64,000 nucleotides of DNA from Rhodospirillum sp. (GCA_021741145.1 JAIOYK010000009.1:1-64000); one strand, 5' to 3'. Positions 9,051 through 18,224 are shown, counted from the stretch's first letter. Notes: generated by a model from the sequence alone, not told the origin. A program made the numbers and translations.

Positions 9051-9767
9051 ATGATCCATGCCGACCTCGCCGCCCTGTCTCGCTCGGAACTGGAGGCCCT
9101 GCACGATGTCGCCGCGCGCATTCTCGAGACCCAGGCGGCTCTGGCCAGGGAGGGAAAATCCGTGGTGTCGGAGGTCCTGCGCGGAGTCGAGCGGTTCGAG
9201 GAATGGGGCCACTATCCCGAAGGCGACCACTGGGATCCGAAAACGGGCGGTCAGTACTACTACCATGCCCATGCCGCCAACGACCGGGTGCCCGGGGAGC
9301 TGGGTCATTTCCATGTCTTCCTGCGGCCCCATGCGGCGGGATTGGCCCCCAAACCCGCTTCGGTGTCCGACGGGGCCATCCCCGCGGATCCAATCGCCCG
9401 TGCCGCCCATTTGGTGGGGATTTCCACTGACGCGCGAGGGCGCCCTTTCCGCCTGTTCACCACCAACCGCTGGGTCTGCGCCGAGACCTGGTATACCGCC
9501 TCGGAGTGTCTGTCCTTCCTTGATCGCTTCGCCCTGGATCGGAGCGGGGAACCGGGCGCTGTCAACGGCTGGTTGGCCGATATGCTGACCCTTTACCACG
9601 GGCCGATCGGCGCTCTGATGGGTGAGCGGGATCGGGTGGTGGCCCAGTGGGCCGAGTCCCATCCGGGCGAGCTTGTGTACGAGGACCGGAGCCTCCAGGT
9701 CACCAGTTCCGTGACCATCGATCTTGCCGAAAGAGTGGGTGAGATAGAAAAGTATCTGGGGTTGTAG
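9051..9767 (+). CDS. Conserved protein of unknown function
   Basis: A 238-residue soluble protein that I do not recognise securely. It is rich in His, Tyr and Trp around EGDHWDPKTGGQYYYHAHAA (about 58-77) and GELGHFHVFLRPH (about 83-95), which could form a metal or cofactor site. No signal peptide or membrane helix is visible. It lies 84 bases after the phosphatase gene, so co-transcription is possible but not shown. Codon use matches the neighbours. The 243 bases downstream carry the pqq promoter region. Confidence 0.7.
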   Translation: MIHADLAALSRSELEALHDVAARILETQAALAREGKSVVSEVLRGVERFEEWGHYPEGDHWDPKTGGQYYYHAHAANDRVPGELGHFHVFLRPHAAGLAPKPASVSDGAIPADPIARAAHLVGISTDARGRPFRLFTTNRWVCAETWYTASECLSFLDRFALDRSGEPGAVNGWLADMLTLYHGPIGALMGERDRVVAQWAESHPGELVYEDRSLQVTSSVTIDLAERVGEIEKYLGL

Positions 9768-9829
9768 GGCCATCGACGCGGATCGCCTTTCTCTCCTATC
9801 CCATGCGACCAAAGTCTTATTCCGTCGCC

Positions 9830-9877
9830 TTGACCGGGCGGTGTCCAGAGCCCTTAATTGAGACGGGTTTAAAACCC
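9830..9877 (+). promoter_or_regulatory. Possible pqqA promoter and palindrome
   Basis: TTGACC at 9830-9835 and TTAATT at 9854-9859 are 18 bases apart. A 13-bp palindrome GGGTTT-A-AAACCC (9865-9877) sits just downstream, where a repressor could act. The -10 match is weak. Confidence 0.35.
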
Positions 9878-10010
9878 CCCTCGCCCTGACCTTCCTTTGG
9901 GTTTCAGATCCGAAAGGAATAAAAAGAAATGGCGGCGGCAATCAAAAAGGCACCGTCCCGGCACCGAAATGGGATGGACCACTGGAACGAATCATCAGGA
10001 GGACTCACTT

Positions 10011-10106
10011 ATGGAATGGACCACCCCCGAAATCAACGAAATCGATTGCGGCGCCGAGATTTGCGCCTATGCCCCCGCCGATGAAGGCGACATGCCCCTG
10101 TTCTAA
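10011..10106 (+). CDS. pqqA: PqqA, precursor peptide of pyrroloquinoline quinone
   Basis: A 31-residue ribosomally made peptide whose Glu and Tyr side chains are joined and excised to become PQQ. The core reads CGAEICAYAP, giving Glu16 and Tyr20 with the required three-residue spacing. The start at 10011 has a strong AGGAGG nine bases upstream. It heads the pqq cluster. The 209 bases to pqqB hold no other gene that I can support. It is short enough that automatic annotation could miss it. Confidence 0.95.
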   Translation: MEWTTPEINEIDCGAEICAYAPADEGDMPLF

Positions 10107-10315
10107 AGGGCGCGTTTTCCTTCCTTTCCTCCGTTGGGCCACTCCGCGGTCCAATGGCGCTAGGGCGGACGCGGGGATTTCCATCGGAGCACCTCGCGGC
10201 CAAACGGCATCGTGCTCTCGAGCTATACCATGCTCAAGGGTGCTCCCGCGTCCGCGCTTCATCCTTTCCGGCCCCCTCGGTTTTGGCCGGAATGGCTTCA
10301 AGGAGCATCGTCCCA

Positions 10316-11212
10316 ATGCGCGCGGTCGTATTGGGGTCGGGCGCGGGTGGCGGCTTTCCCCAGTGGAATTGCGGCTGTGACAATTGCCGGAAGGTGCGTG
10401 CCGGGGTCGAAGGGTTCGAGCCTCGCACACAGTCTTCCCTGTCGGTTTCCGTCGATGGGCGGCGCTGGGCGATTTTGAATGCCTCCCCGGATATTCGGGA
10501 GCAGATCAATCGCACTCCGGCCCTCCATCCCACGGGACTCCGTGACTCACCCCTATCCAGTGTTCTCGTCACCAATGGGGACATTGATCATCTCGCCGGG
10601 TTGCTGACCCTTCGGGAACAGCAATCCTTCGCGCTTTTCGTCACGCCGGCCATTGCTGAAATCATCGCCACGAACGCCGTGTTCAAGGTGCTGAATCCGG
10701 AGAAAGTCACCCTCGTCCCGGTGTCCCTGGAGCAACCCTTCGCGCTGCTACCTGGACTCCAGGCGCGTCTGTTCGCCGTGCCGGGCAAGGTGCCCCTTTG
10801 GGCGGAAAGCGGCGTCGTGGTGACGGATATGGAGGGGGAGCAGACCGTGGGCGTTGAGCTGTGGGGCGGAGAGTCCCGGGCCTTCTATATCCCCGGCTGC
10901 GCCAAGATGACCCGCGAACTGGCCACCCGGCTGAAGGGCGCGCCCCTTGTTTTCTTCGACGGGACCGCCTGGGCCGACGATGAAATGGCGCGCACCGGCG
11001 TGGGAGAGAAGACAAGTGCCCGCATGGGCCACATGACCATGGGGGGGGAGGACGGGTCCATCGCCGCCTTCCGGGATCTGGAGGTGGCCCGACGGATTTA
11101 CCTGCATATCAACAATACCAACCCCGTCCTCGACCCGGCCTCGCCGGAACGTCGGGAGGCGGAGCGCGCGGGCTGGGAGATCGGCCGCGACGGACAGGAG
11201 GTGGACTGGTGA
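10316..11212 (+). CDS. pqqB: PqqB, PQQ biosynthesis metallo-hydrolase-fold protein
   Basis: A 298-residue metallo-beta-lactamase-fold protein. It begins with the family signature VVLGSGAGGGFPQWNCGC and has the metal-site region TNGDIDHLAGLLTLRE near residue 85. PqqB is thought to hydroxylate the cross-linked Glu-Tyr intermediate in the cytoplasm. AAGGAG lies about ten bases before the ATG. Its stop overlaps the GTG start of pqqC by four bases (GTGA), so the two are translationally coupled. Confidence 0.95.
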   Translation: MRAVVLGSGAGGGFPQWNCGCDNCRKVRAGVEGFEPRTQSSLSVSVDGRRWAILNASPDIREQINRTPALHPTGLRDSPLSSVLVTNGDIDHLAGLLTLREQQSFALFVTPAIAEIIATNAVFKVLNPEKVTLVPVSLEQPFALLPGLQARLFAVPGKVPLWAESGVVVTDMEGEQTVGVELWGGESRAFYIPGCAKMTRELATRLKGAPLVFFDGTAWADDEMARTGVGEKTSARMGHMTMGGEDGSIAAFRDLEVARRIYLHINNTNPVLDPASPERREAERAGWEIGRDGQEVDW

Positions 11213-11973
11213 GAGACGGAACCGAAGGGGAAGCAGCTCCACGAAGCCGCGAGGATTTCGAACAGGCCCTGCGCCAGATTGGCGTGGACAGATACCATGA
11301 CAAACATCCGTTTCACCAGCGGTTGCATTCTGGGGGCTGCACGCCCGATCAGGTGCGGGCCTGGGTGCTGAACCGGTACATCTACCAAAGCCACATTCCC
11401 TTGAAGGACGCGGCCTTCATGTCCCGCTGCGAGGATCCGGACCTGCGCCGGGCCTGGCGGTCGCGGATCGAGGACCACGATGGCGGGATCGAGGAAGGCG
11501 GCGGCATCCGCCGCTGGCTCAAGCTGGCCGAGGCCGTGGGCCTGGATCCGGATTACGTGGCCTCCAGCAAGGGCGCCCTGCCCGCGACCCGCTTCGCCGT
11601 GGAGGCCTATGTCCGCTTCGTGCGCGACATGCCTCTGCTCGATGCCGTGGCGTCCTCGTTGACCGAACTGTTCGCTCCGGCCATCCACGCGGAGCGCATC
11701 GAGGGGCTGCTTGCCCATTACGACTTCGCCAATGATGTCAGCCTGAGCTACTTCCGGAAGCGCCTGACCGAGGCGCCCCGGGATGTGGCTTTCGGCCTGA
11801 CGTGGGTGCTTGACCACGCCAACACGCGGGAGAAGCAGGAAGCCGCCGCGGCGGCCCTGACCTTCAAGACAAATGTCCTCTGGGCTCAGTTGGATGCCCT
11901 GGAATACGCCTATGTCGAACCGGGGCGGATCCCGCCCGGCGCCTGGACCCCGGGGGAGGGTCTTCTGGGATGA
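11209..11973 (+). CDS. pqqC: PqqC, pyrroloquinoline-quinone synthase
   Basis: A 254-residue all-helical oxidase that performs the final ring closure and eight-electron oxidation to PQQ without a metal or cofactor. Characteristic segments are DKHPFHQRLHSGGCTPDQVR, WVLNRYIYQSHIPLKDAAF and FKTNVLWAQLDALEYAYV. The GTG start overlaps the pqqB stop, and its stop overlaps the pqqD start (ATGA). Length is normal for the family. Confidence 0.96.
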   Translation: MRDGTEGEAAPRSREDFEQALRQIGVDRYHDKHPFHQRLHSGGCTPDQVRAWVLNRYIYQSHIPLKDAAFMSRCEDPDLRRAWRSRIEDHDGGIEEGGGIRRWLKLAEAVGLDPDYVASSKGALPATRFAVEAYVRFVRDMPLLDAVASSLTELFAPAIHAERIEGLLAHYDFANDVSLSYFRKRLTEAPRDVAFGLTWVLDHANTREKQEAAAAALTFKTNVLWAQLDALEYAYVEPGRIPPGAWTPGEGLLG

Positions 11974-12326
11974 GCGAGACCTCCACCACCGGTGGGCCAT
12001 CGACTCGGGACCGCCCCCGCCTCCCCCGTGGGGTGCGGACCCGGTTCGATGACACCCGAGGCACCTGGATGCTCCTGGCACCGGAACGGACCCTGAAGCT
12101 GGACGCCGTGGGCGCGGCCATTCTGGCGGAAGTGGACGGCGAGAAGGACGTGGATCAGGTGATCGACGCCTTGGCCATCCAGTTCAAGGCGCCCCGCGAC
12201 CAGATTGCCCGGGATGTGATGGCCTTCCTTGGCGCGCTGGGGGATCGGCGGATGCTCGAGATGGATCCTCCAGCGGATGATCCTCCTGGGGAGCGGGTCG
12301 CCGAGGGAACCGGAGTCGGACCATGA
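11970..12326 (+). CDS. pqqD: PqqD, PqqA-binding chaperone
   Basis: A 118-residue PqqD, somewhat longer than the common 90-100 residues because of an N-terminal tail and a Pro/Gly-rich C-terminus. The winged-helix core contains RFDDTRGTWMLLAPERTLKL and AVGAAILAEVDGEKDVDQVI. PqqD binds the PqqA leader and hands it to the radical-SAM enzyme PqqE. Four-base overlaps with pqqC and pqqE fit a tight operon. Confidence 0.95.
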   Translation: MSETSTTGGPSTRDRPRLPRGVRTRFDDTRGTWMLLAPERTLKLDAVGAAILAEVDGEKDVDQVIDALAIQFKAPRDQIARDVMAFLGALGDRRMLEMDPPADDPPGERVAEGTGVGP

Positions 12327-13453
12327 ACGCGGTGGTGCCTGGAATGGAGCGAAAGGACAAAGGAGCCAGGTCCCTTCCCTTGGGACTGACAGCGGAATTG
12401 ACCTATCGCTGCCCCCTGGCCTGTCCCTATTGCTCCAATCCCGCGGACCTGGCCCAACGGACCGGGGAAATGACCACCGAGGAGTGGATCTCGGTCATTG
12501 ACCAGGCCGCGGACATGGGGATCCTCCACTTCCACTTCACCGGGGGGGAACCGGCGACACGCAGAGACCTGCCCGAACTCGTCGCCGCGGCACGGGGGCG
12601 GGACCTTTATACCAATCTCATTACCTCCGGCGTGGGGCTGACCCGGGAGCGGGTCAAGGGCTTGGCCGACGCGGGCCTCGATCATCTTCAACTGTCCGTC
12701 CAGGGGGTGGACGCGGCCAGCGCCGACGCCGTTGGCGGATACAAGGGCGGCTTCGAGCGCAAGATGGCCGTCGCCGGTTGGGTGACCGAGGAGGGGCTGC
12801 CCCTGACCGTGAACGCGGTCATGCATCGCCACAACCTGGACCGATTGGAAGAGACGATCACACTGGCCCTGTCCCTGGGGGCCCGCCGGATGGAAGTGGC
12901 CACGGTGCAATTCCATGGTTGGGCGGAGCGCAACCGGGATGCCCTGATGCCGACTCGCGCTCAAGTGGATGCCGCGACCGCCACCGTGCGCGCCGCCCGG
13001 GAGCGATTGAAAGGCCGTCTGGTGATTGATTACGTGCCGGGCGATTACTACGCCACGGTCCCCAAGGCCTGTATGGGCGGTTGGGGTCTGAAGACCTTGA
13101 CCATTACGCCAGAGGGGCTGGCCCTGCCCTGTCACGCGGCCCAGAGCCTTCCCCATCTGTCCTTCCAATCGGTGCGGGAGGTACCCTTGCGGGACATCTG
13201 GCTGGAGGGGCCAGCCTTCCAGGCCTATCGCGGTCAGGAGTGGATGCGGGAGCCCTGTACAACGTGCGCGCACCGGGAACGGGATTTCGGCGGGTGTCGC
13301 TGCCAAGCCCTGGCCTTGGCCGGGGACGCGGCGGAAGCCGATCCCGCCTGTTCGCGCTCGCCCCACCATGGGGCCATGGTGGCGCTCGCCGGGGCCGCGT
13401 CCACGTCGGGGGTCACGGAGTGGCGCTATCGTCCCGCGGTTGGGAAGAGCTAG
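12323..13453 (+). CDS. pqqE: PqqE, radical-SAM PqqA Glu-Tyr crosslinking enzyme
   Basis: A 376-residue radical-SAM/SPASM enzyme forming the C-C bond between Glu and Tyr of PqqA. The CxxxCxxC motif reads CPLACPYC near residue 30, followed by HFTGGEPATRRDLPEL. The C-terminal SPASM cysteines are visible (LPCHAAQ, EPCTTCAHRERDFGGCRCQA). It is the last gene of the cluster; no pqqF or pqqG protease is present here, as in many alphaproteobacteria. A hairpin directly follows the stop. Confidence 0.96.
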   Translation: MNAVVPGMERKDKGARSLPLGLTAELTYRCPLACPYCSNPADLAQRTGEMTTEEWISVIDQAADMGILHFHFTGGEPATRRDLPELVAAARGRDLYTNLITSGVGLTRERVKGLADAGLDHLQLSVQGVDAASADAVGGYKGGFERKMAVAGWVTEEGLPLTVNAVMHRHNLDRLEETITLALSLGARRMEVATVQFHGWAERNRDALMPTRAQVDAATATVRAARERLKGRLVIDYVPGDYYATVPKACMGGWGLKTLTITPEGLALPCHAAQSLPHLSFQSVREVPLRDIWLEGPAFQAYRGQEWMREPCTTCAHRERDFGGCRCQALALAGDAAEADPACSRSPHHGAMVALAGAASTSGVTEWRYRPAVGKS

Positions 13454-13470
13454 AGAGCACGGTGTGCTCT
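13454..13470 (+). terminator. Hairpin directly after the pqqE stop codon
   Basis: AGAGCAC (13454-13460), loop GGT, GTGCTCT (13464-13470), starting on the base after the TAG stop. Only a weak T-rich stretch follows (ATATTTGATTTT), so termination is plausible but not certain. Confidence 0.5.
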
Positions 13471-13527
13471 AGATATTTGATTTTAGAGCATTCTTCCGTC
13501 CGATCAGAAACGGCTCTAGGCTGTCCG
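13464..13527. repeat. Dispersed intergenic element, copy 1
   Basis: GTGCTCTAGATATTTGATTT followed by GCATTCTTCCG resembles 41042-41080, which reads GTGCTCAAGAAATTTGATTT followed by GCATTCTTTCGG. Within this copy AGAGC and GCTCT form a longer inverted arrangement. It fills the whole gap between pqqE and the convergent histidine kinase. Confidence 0.5.
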
Positions 13528-13530
13528 GCT

Positions 13531-15981
13531 TCAGTCGACCGGCTTCATGATCTTGGACGGGAGTCCGGGGGGATGGGATCCGGAAGGATGATCCGTGGGA
13601 AGGGGGGACGCGGTATCCTCCTTACCGTCGTAGGAGGGATCCGTGGGCAGACGGATGGTGACCTTGGTTCCTTGGCTTAGGATACTGTCCACCGACAGGC
13701 TGCCACCATGCAATTCGACAAAGGCCTTGGACAGGGGGAGACCCAGGCCCGTGCCCTCGTAGCGTCTGGCCAGCTTGCCGTCGACTTGGCGGAAGGGTTC
13801 AAGGGCCAGGGGGATATCCCGGGGGTCCATGCCAATCCCCGAGTCCACCACTTCCACCACCAAGTCACCGGTGATGCCGTCGGCCCGAGCCACCAAGCGC
13901 ACCAGGCCACCGTCGGGTGTGAATTTGATGGCATTGCCTAGGATGTTCACCAGCACCTGCTTCAGGCGGCGGACTTCGCCCTGGATTTTGGGCAAGGGGG
14001 CGACCACCGTCATGTCCAGGCGGATTCCAGCCAATTGGGCCCGCTGTTTGATCAGACGCCGGACGCTGTCCACCACTTCCGTGAAGTCCAGGGGTTCGGG
14101 GAAGAGCTTCATGCGGCCCGTTTCGATCCGGCTCACATCCAAGATGTCATTGATGACATCCAGGAGGTGACGACCGGACTCGCTAATGTTCCGGGCATAT
14201 TCCTGGTATTGGGGGGCGCCGGTGGGGCCGAACATTTCGTGCTGAATGACCTCGGAGAAGCCGATGATGGCGTTCAGGGGGGTGCGCAATTCGTGACTCA
14301 TGTTGGTCAGGAACTCAGTTTTGGCGCGGTTGGCGTATTCGGCTTGGTTCTTGGTCTCGTTCAACCGGTCCAAGGCGCGCCGCCGGTCGGTGATATCGCC
14401 AACGGACCCGGCCATGCGGTAGACCCTGCCGTTGGGTCGGCGGAGCGCCGTTGCCCGGTGGCGGACCCAGCGCTCTCCCTGACCCACGCCATCGGCCAAG
14501 CGGTATTCACAGGATAGATAGGTGGTTTCACCCTTCATCAGGGCGCGCATCTGGGCCAGATACCCGTCGACGTGGTCGGCATGGACCATGGAAACCCACT
14601 TGGCGGAGGTTTTCAATTCCTCGGGCGCCAGACCGACGATCTCGCCGATGCGTTCCGAATAGATGATGTGGTCGTTCTCGACATCCCAGTCGACAATGGC
14701 TTCGTTGGTGCCGGAAAGTGCGAGCGCGTATCTTTCTTCTTTTTCCCGCAAAAGGCGTTCTGTCTCCTTGCGCTCGGTGATGTCTCGCAGGATGCCGACG
14801 AACAGGCGGGTGTCGCCCTGGCGCAGCTCACTGATGGACAGGTCGACCGGCACTTCCGTTCCGTCGGCCCGTCGGGCCATGGTTTCCCGGCCGATACCAA
14901 TGATCTTGGCCTGCCCGGTTCGCAGGTAGTCGGCGATGGAACGGTCATGCCCGGCGGCGTGTCCTCCCCCCACCAGCAGGGAGATATTGGCCCCCATCAC
15001 GTCCTCGGCGCGGTAACCGAACAGGCTTTCCGCGGCGCTGTTGAAGGACTGGATGCGGCCGACCTCGTCGATCACAACCAGGGCGTCGAGCATGGAGTTC
15101 ATGATGGCGTCCAGGCGCTGCTCCCGTTGGCGCACAAGGTCCGTGGCCGCGCGAGTCTCCGTAATGTCGGTCAGCAGTCCGACGCAACCGCCCTCTGGTG
15201 TGCGGGCCTCGGCCACCCGGATCCAGCGGCCTTTCCCGTTCTGAAAGTCCCAAGGCCCTCGCGGAGAGTGGTGGCGCGCCATGCAAAGGCGGAGCCAGCT
15301 TTCCGGATTTCTTGTCGCGGCGGGAATGGCGCCCAACAAACCGGCCGTCGCCATCATTTCGGAGAAGGCCATGCCAGGGCGGGGACGGCCGAGACCAGGC
15401 AAAAGGTCTCCCAAGTGGCCATTGCACAGAACCAACCGGTCGTCCGAATCGCAGAGATAAAATCCCTGGGAAATGGAGTCCAGGGCCCGTTCCAACTGGT
15501 CCTCCACCTCCTCCATCCGCCGGGTGCTTTCGGCGATCTGGTCGGCGCGGATCTTGATGGCGGTGATATCGCGCACGGTGGTCAGGATCTGCCCATTGGA
15601 CAGGTGCGTGTCCGTGGCCAGGCCCCAATGTCCATTACAAAGCTTGAATTCGATGGGCTCTCCGCGGCCTCGGCGGTCCAGGCGGCGGGCCACCCAGTCG
15701 TCAACGCCGTCAGGACCGACGTCGACGCATCCCCCCGCGGCGAAGGTCCGGGTGATTTCCTCGAAGGGGCGGCCGGGGGTGAGGATGGGGCGCAGGGCCT
15801 CGAACAAGGTCTCGAATCCCGCGTTGTGGAAAATCAAGCGGCTGTTGGAATCAAAAAGGGCGGCCCCGTCCTCCATCTTGGACAGAACCTCGATCAAAAT
15901 GGGATCGCCCCCTTCCAAGGGGGGGGCATCCAATGGAACGCCTCCCTTGAAGGGGGGCTGCCCTTGATCCCGTGCCGTCAT
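13531..15981 (-). CDS. Cytoplasmic multi-PAS hybrid-free histidine kinase
   Basis: An 816-residue sensor kinase without membrane helices. It has about four PAS modules (roughly residues 30-135, 165-270, 280-400, 405-530), each followed by a PAC-like TVRDITAIK, LLTDITETR, ILRDITERK or SVGDITDRR segment. HisKA follows (MSHELRTPLNAIIGF, phospho-His in SHELR), then HATPase_c with NILGNAIKFT, DSGIGMDP and GTGLGLPL. There is no receiver domain, and no response regulator lies adjacent. PAS modules usually bind heme, flavin or small ligands; none is identifiable. I chose ATG 15981 because the extra 14 upstream residues are unlike the rest. It converges on pqqE. Confidence 0.9.
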   Translation of the reverse strand: MTARDQGQPPFKGGVPLDAPPLEGGDPILIEVLSKMEDGAALFDSNSRLIFHNAGFETLFEALRPILTPGRPFEEITRTFAAGGCVDVGPDGVDDWVARRLDRRGRGEPIEFKLCNGHWGLATDTHLSNGQILTTVRDITAIKIRADQIAESTRRMEEVEDQLERALDSISQGFYLCDSDDRLVLCNGHLGDLLPGLGRPRPGMAFSEMMATAGLLGAIPAATRNPESWLRLCMARHHSPRGPWDFQNGKGRWIRVAEARTPEGGCVGLLTDITETRAATDLVRQREQRLDAIMNSMLDALVVIDEVGRIQSFNSAAESLFGYRAEDVMGANISLLVGGGHAAGHDRSIADYLRTGQAKIIGIGRETMARRADGTEVPVDLSISELRQGDTRLFVGILRDITERKETERLLREKEERYALALSGTNEAIVDWDVENDHIIYSERIGEIVGLAPEELKTSAKWVSMVHADHVDGYLAQMRALMKGETTYLSCEYRLADGVGQGERWVRHRATALRRPNGRVYRMAGSVGDITDRRRALDRLNETKNQAEYANRAKTEFLTNMSHELRTPLNAIIGFSEVIQHEMFGPTGAPQYQEYARNISESGRHLLDVINDILDVSRIETGRMKLFPEPLDFTEVVDSVRRLIKQRAQLAGIRLDMTVVAPLPKIQGEVRRLKQVLVNILGNAIKFTPDGGLVRLVARADGITGDLVVEVVDSGIGMDPRDIPLALEPFRQVDGKLARRYEGTGLGLPLSKAFVELHGGSLSVDSILSQGTKVTIRLPTDPSYDGKEDTASPLPTDHPSGSHPPGLPSKIMKPVD

Positions 15982-16040
15982 TATGAACTCCCACACCCCA
16001 CAGGTTCGTTTGGCTCGTCCCAAGCACCAATTCGGACAAT

Positions 16041-16082
16041 TCTATTTCTATTGGTCTATTTCTATTGGTCTATTTCTATTGG
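16041..16082. repeat. Three exact 14-bp tandem repeats
   Basis: The unit TCTATTTCTATTGG occurs three times without interruption in the gap (15982-16471) between the kinase and cheZ. It is AT-rich compared with its surroundings. The rest of this 490-base gap shows no gene that I can support. Confidence 0.9.
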
Positions 16083-16471
16083 TTCTCGACTCAGGACCTC
16101 CCAGGGGACCCTGGCATATATTCTATCCGTGGCCGCCGCTTCTGGTTTCGCGGTCGGTCGTCGGTGACGGTGGTGATGGATTTCGCGACAAATTCCAAAC
16201 AGCGTCCTCGATATGTCCCTCTCTTTGAGCGACTGTATCCGAAAGTGATCATATTCACAGGGTATCAGAGGTCCGTTCAGGGTCCGAGAAAATTCGCCGA
16301 ATCCGCGGGTCCACCTCTTGTTCCTTGGCGGAAATTAGACAAATACGGTGATCTGACGTTCCGACGGTTGACCGCAAGGCCCAAGGGAAACAAGATGGGG
16401 CCGTTAGGTTGGCGGCATAATCGGTCTATCCAGGATCTAAGATCCGTCGCGTTCAAAGGGATGTAGCTATC

Positions 16472-17278
16472 ATGCCACGCGTCGAAAACCAGAAGCCTTT
16501 CACCGCCGAGATACAGCGCCGCCGCTTATCGGGGAGTCCCGAAAAGGCCACGGTCGATAATGCCCAGCTTCTCGCCGAGATCCGTGCCCTGACCGTGGAG
16601 GTCAAGGCCCTGGAAAGCCGGATGGATGGTTTGCCGGTCGCGGTGGCGGAGGCCGCTCCAGTGGCGGTGCCCTTCATTACGGCGACGGAACGGGCGGAAG
16701 CCGAGGAGTTGCGTGTCAAGAAGGAGCGGGACTTTGGAGAAATCCGTCTGCTGAAGATCGAATTGAACGCGCTGGCCCACAGTATCGAGACCACCAAGAA
16801 GGAAATATCCCTTCTGATGGCGCAAAGTGATGAAGGGGATCGCTTGACCACGGTCACCAACGAGTTGGACGCGGTGGTTTCGGCGACGGAGCGGGCGACG
16901 GATTCCATCCTCGATCAGGTGGAGGTCATTGGTAATCTGACATCGCAGATCCAGGCCCAGGAGAAGGACAGCTTCATTCGCCAACTGGCCGACGAAATCC
17001 AGGAAAGTACCATGGGTATTTTCGAGGCCTGCAACTTCCAGGATTTGACCGGCCAGAGAATCACCAAGGTCGTCAATACGATGAAGTATGTCGAGCAGCG
17101 GGTGGATCGGATGATGGAAATCTGGGGTCGCGATACGTTTAACGATCTGCCCATCGAACCAGAAGCCGTGGCCAAAAGGGGTGGGGTCGACCGGGGCGAG
17201 GAAAACCGGCTGCTCAATGGACCGCAGGATACGGAGAAGGGGATCAGTCAGGACGAAATCGACCGGCTGTTTGACTGA
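16472..17278 (+). CDS. cheZ: CheZ-type CheY-P phosphatase
   Basis: A 268-residue protein with long amphipathic helices. The central motif DEIQESTMGIFEACNFQDLTGQRITKVV contains the CheZ active-site region, where Gln in FQDLTGQR assists CheY-P hydrolysis. The C-terminus ends GISQDEIDRLFD; an acidic tail helix at this place binds CheY in E. coli CheZ. The N-terminal 130 residues are variable coiled coil. CheZ resets flagellar signalling in the cytoplasm. CheZ is uncommon in alphaproteobacteria but known in Rhodospirillales relatives. The hemerythrin gene follows on the same strand. Confidence 0.85.
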   Translation: MPRVENQKPFTAEIQRRRLSGSPEKATVDNAQLLAEIRALTVEVKALESRMDGLPVAVAEAAPVAVPFITATERAEAEELRVKKERDFGEIRLLKIELNALAHSIETTKKEISLLMAQSDEGDRLTTVTNELDAVVSATERATDSILDQVEVIGNLTSQIQAQEKDSFIRQLADEIQESTMGIFEACNFQDLTGQRITKVVNTMKYVEQRVDRMMEIWGRDTFNDLPIEPEAVAKRGGVDRGEENRLLNGPQDTEKGISQDEIDRLFD

Positions 17279-17447
17279 GGCGCCGGGTGGCACTCGACCG
17301 GCCTGGAACAGATGGTGGCGGGCGGACCGAGGGCCTGTCGCGTGACGATTTTCCGCGGCGGATTCTGGCCCGTGATAGGCTCCTTATAACGCGAACCGAC
17401 AACAGGCTCCTTCTCCGATGGGGCCGCGCGCCAAGGACAGAAAGCCC

Positions 17448-17885
17448 ATGGACGACGCATCGTTGGCCAAAACGACCAAACCCCTGTTGAAATGGAGTGA
17501 TGCCTATAGCGTGGGGGATCCGCGTCTGGACTGGGACCACCGGGGATTGATGGATGTGATCAACAGTCTGACCCTCGATGTTCAAGGGGCGCATTTGGAC
17601 CAGGAAGGACTCCGTGCGCGGATCCTGGCCCTGATCGAAAGCCAGGAAGACCATGATGCGCGGGAGGAAGCGATCCTGGCGTCCCTGAATTTTCCCGGGT
17701 TTTCCGAACACCGCCAAAATCACGTAAGCTTGGAAAGCCGTCTGAAAGCTTTCGTCGCCGCGCCGCTGGAGCGGTCCGAGAGGGAGGACCTCCTTGATTT
17801 CCTCAAGGACTGGTTCATCCAGCATGTGCTTGTCCAGGATATGCACTACAAGACTCATATCCTGGAAAGTCGGGAGCGGGGATAG
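17448..17885 (+). CDS. Bacteriohemerythrin, di-iron O2-binding protein
   Basis: A 145-residue four-helix hemerythrin. All expected di-iron ligands are present in order: His in LDWDHRGL, His and Glu in EDHDAREE (H-x3-E), two His in EHRQNHV (H-x3-H), and His and Asp in IQHVLVQDMHY (H-x4-D). Such proteins bind or sense oxygen in the cytoplasm. I chose ATG 17448, preceded by AAGGA; an ATG at 17418 would add ten residues. It lies 169 bases after cheZ on the same strand, consistent with a link to aerotaxis or to oxygen supply. Confidence 0.9.
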   Translation: MDDASLAKTTKPLLKWSDAYSVGDPRLDWDHRGLMDVINSLTLDVQGAHLDQEGLRARILALIESQEDHDAREEAILASLNFPGFSEHRQNHVSLESRLKAFVAAPLERSEREDLLDFLKDWFIQHVLVQDMHYKTHILESRERG

Positions 17886-18224
17886 AGCGCCTCCTACGCG
17901 GTCGGGCGATCCCCTTTCACGGGCAACGGCTCCGGGCCCCCGAAGAGATCCCCCTTGCGGATAATCGCCCCCCGCGTCGCGGAGCCATAGGGATTCGTCG
18001 GGATGCCCCACCGCCCTTGGCAAGCAGGATTGGCCCTCGCCCGCCGCATCTGCTTTCGAGGCACCGCATGGATCCCAGAGACAAGGCTCATGCCCAGTTT
18101 TCCGGAATCCGGGGCGTGGACCTCGAGGATTTGGCCGGTGGACTATCCCGCCCAGAAGTCGTCGAGGGCGATCGTGGACGGAAGGCGGAAATCGGGGGAC
18201 GTGGGACAGAAGATGGTGAACCTC

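Noticed and set aside
16041-16082. CRISPR-like repeat
   Set aside because: Units are directly tandem without spacers and only 14 bases long; no cas genes are present.
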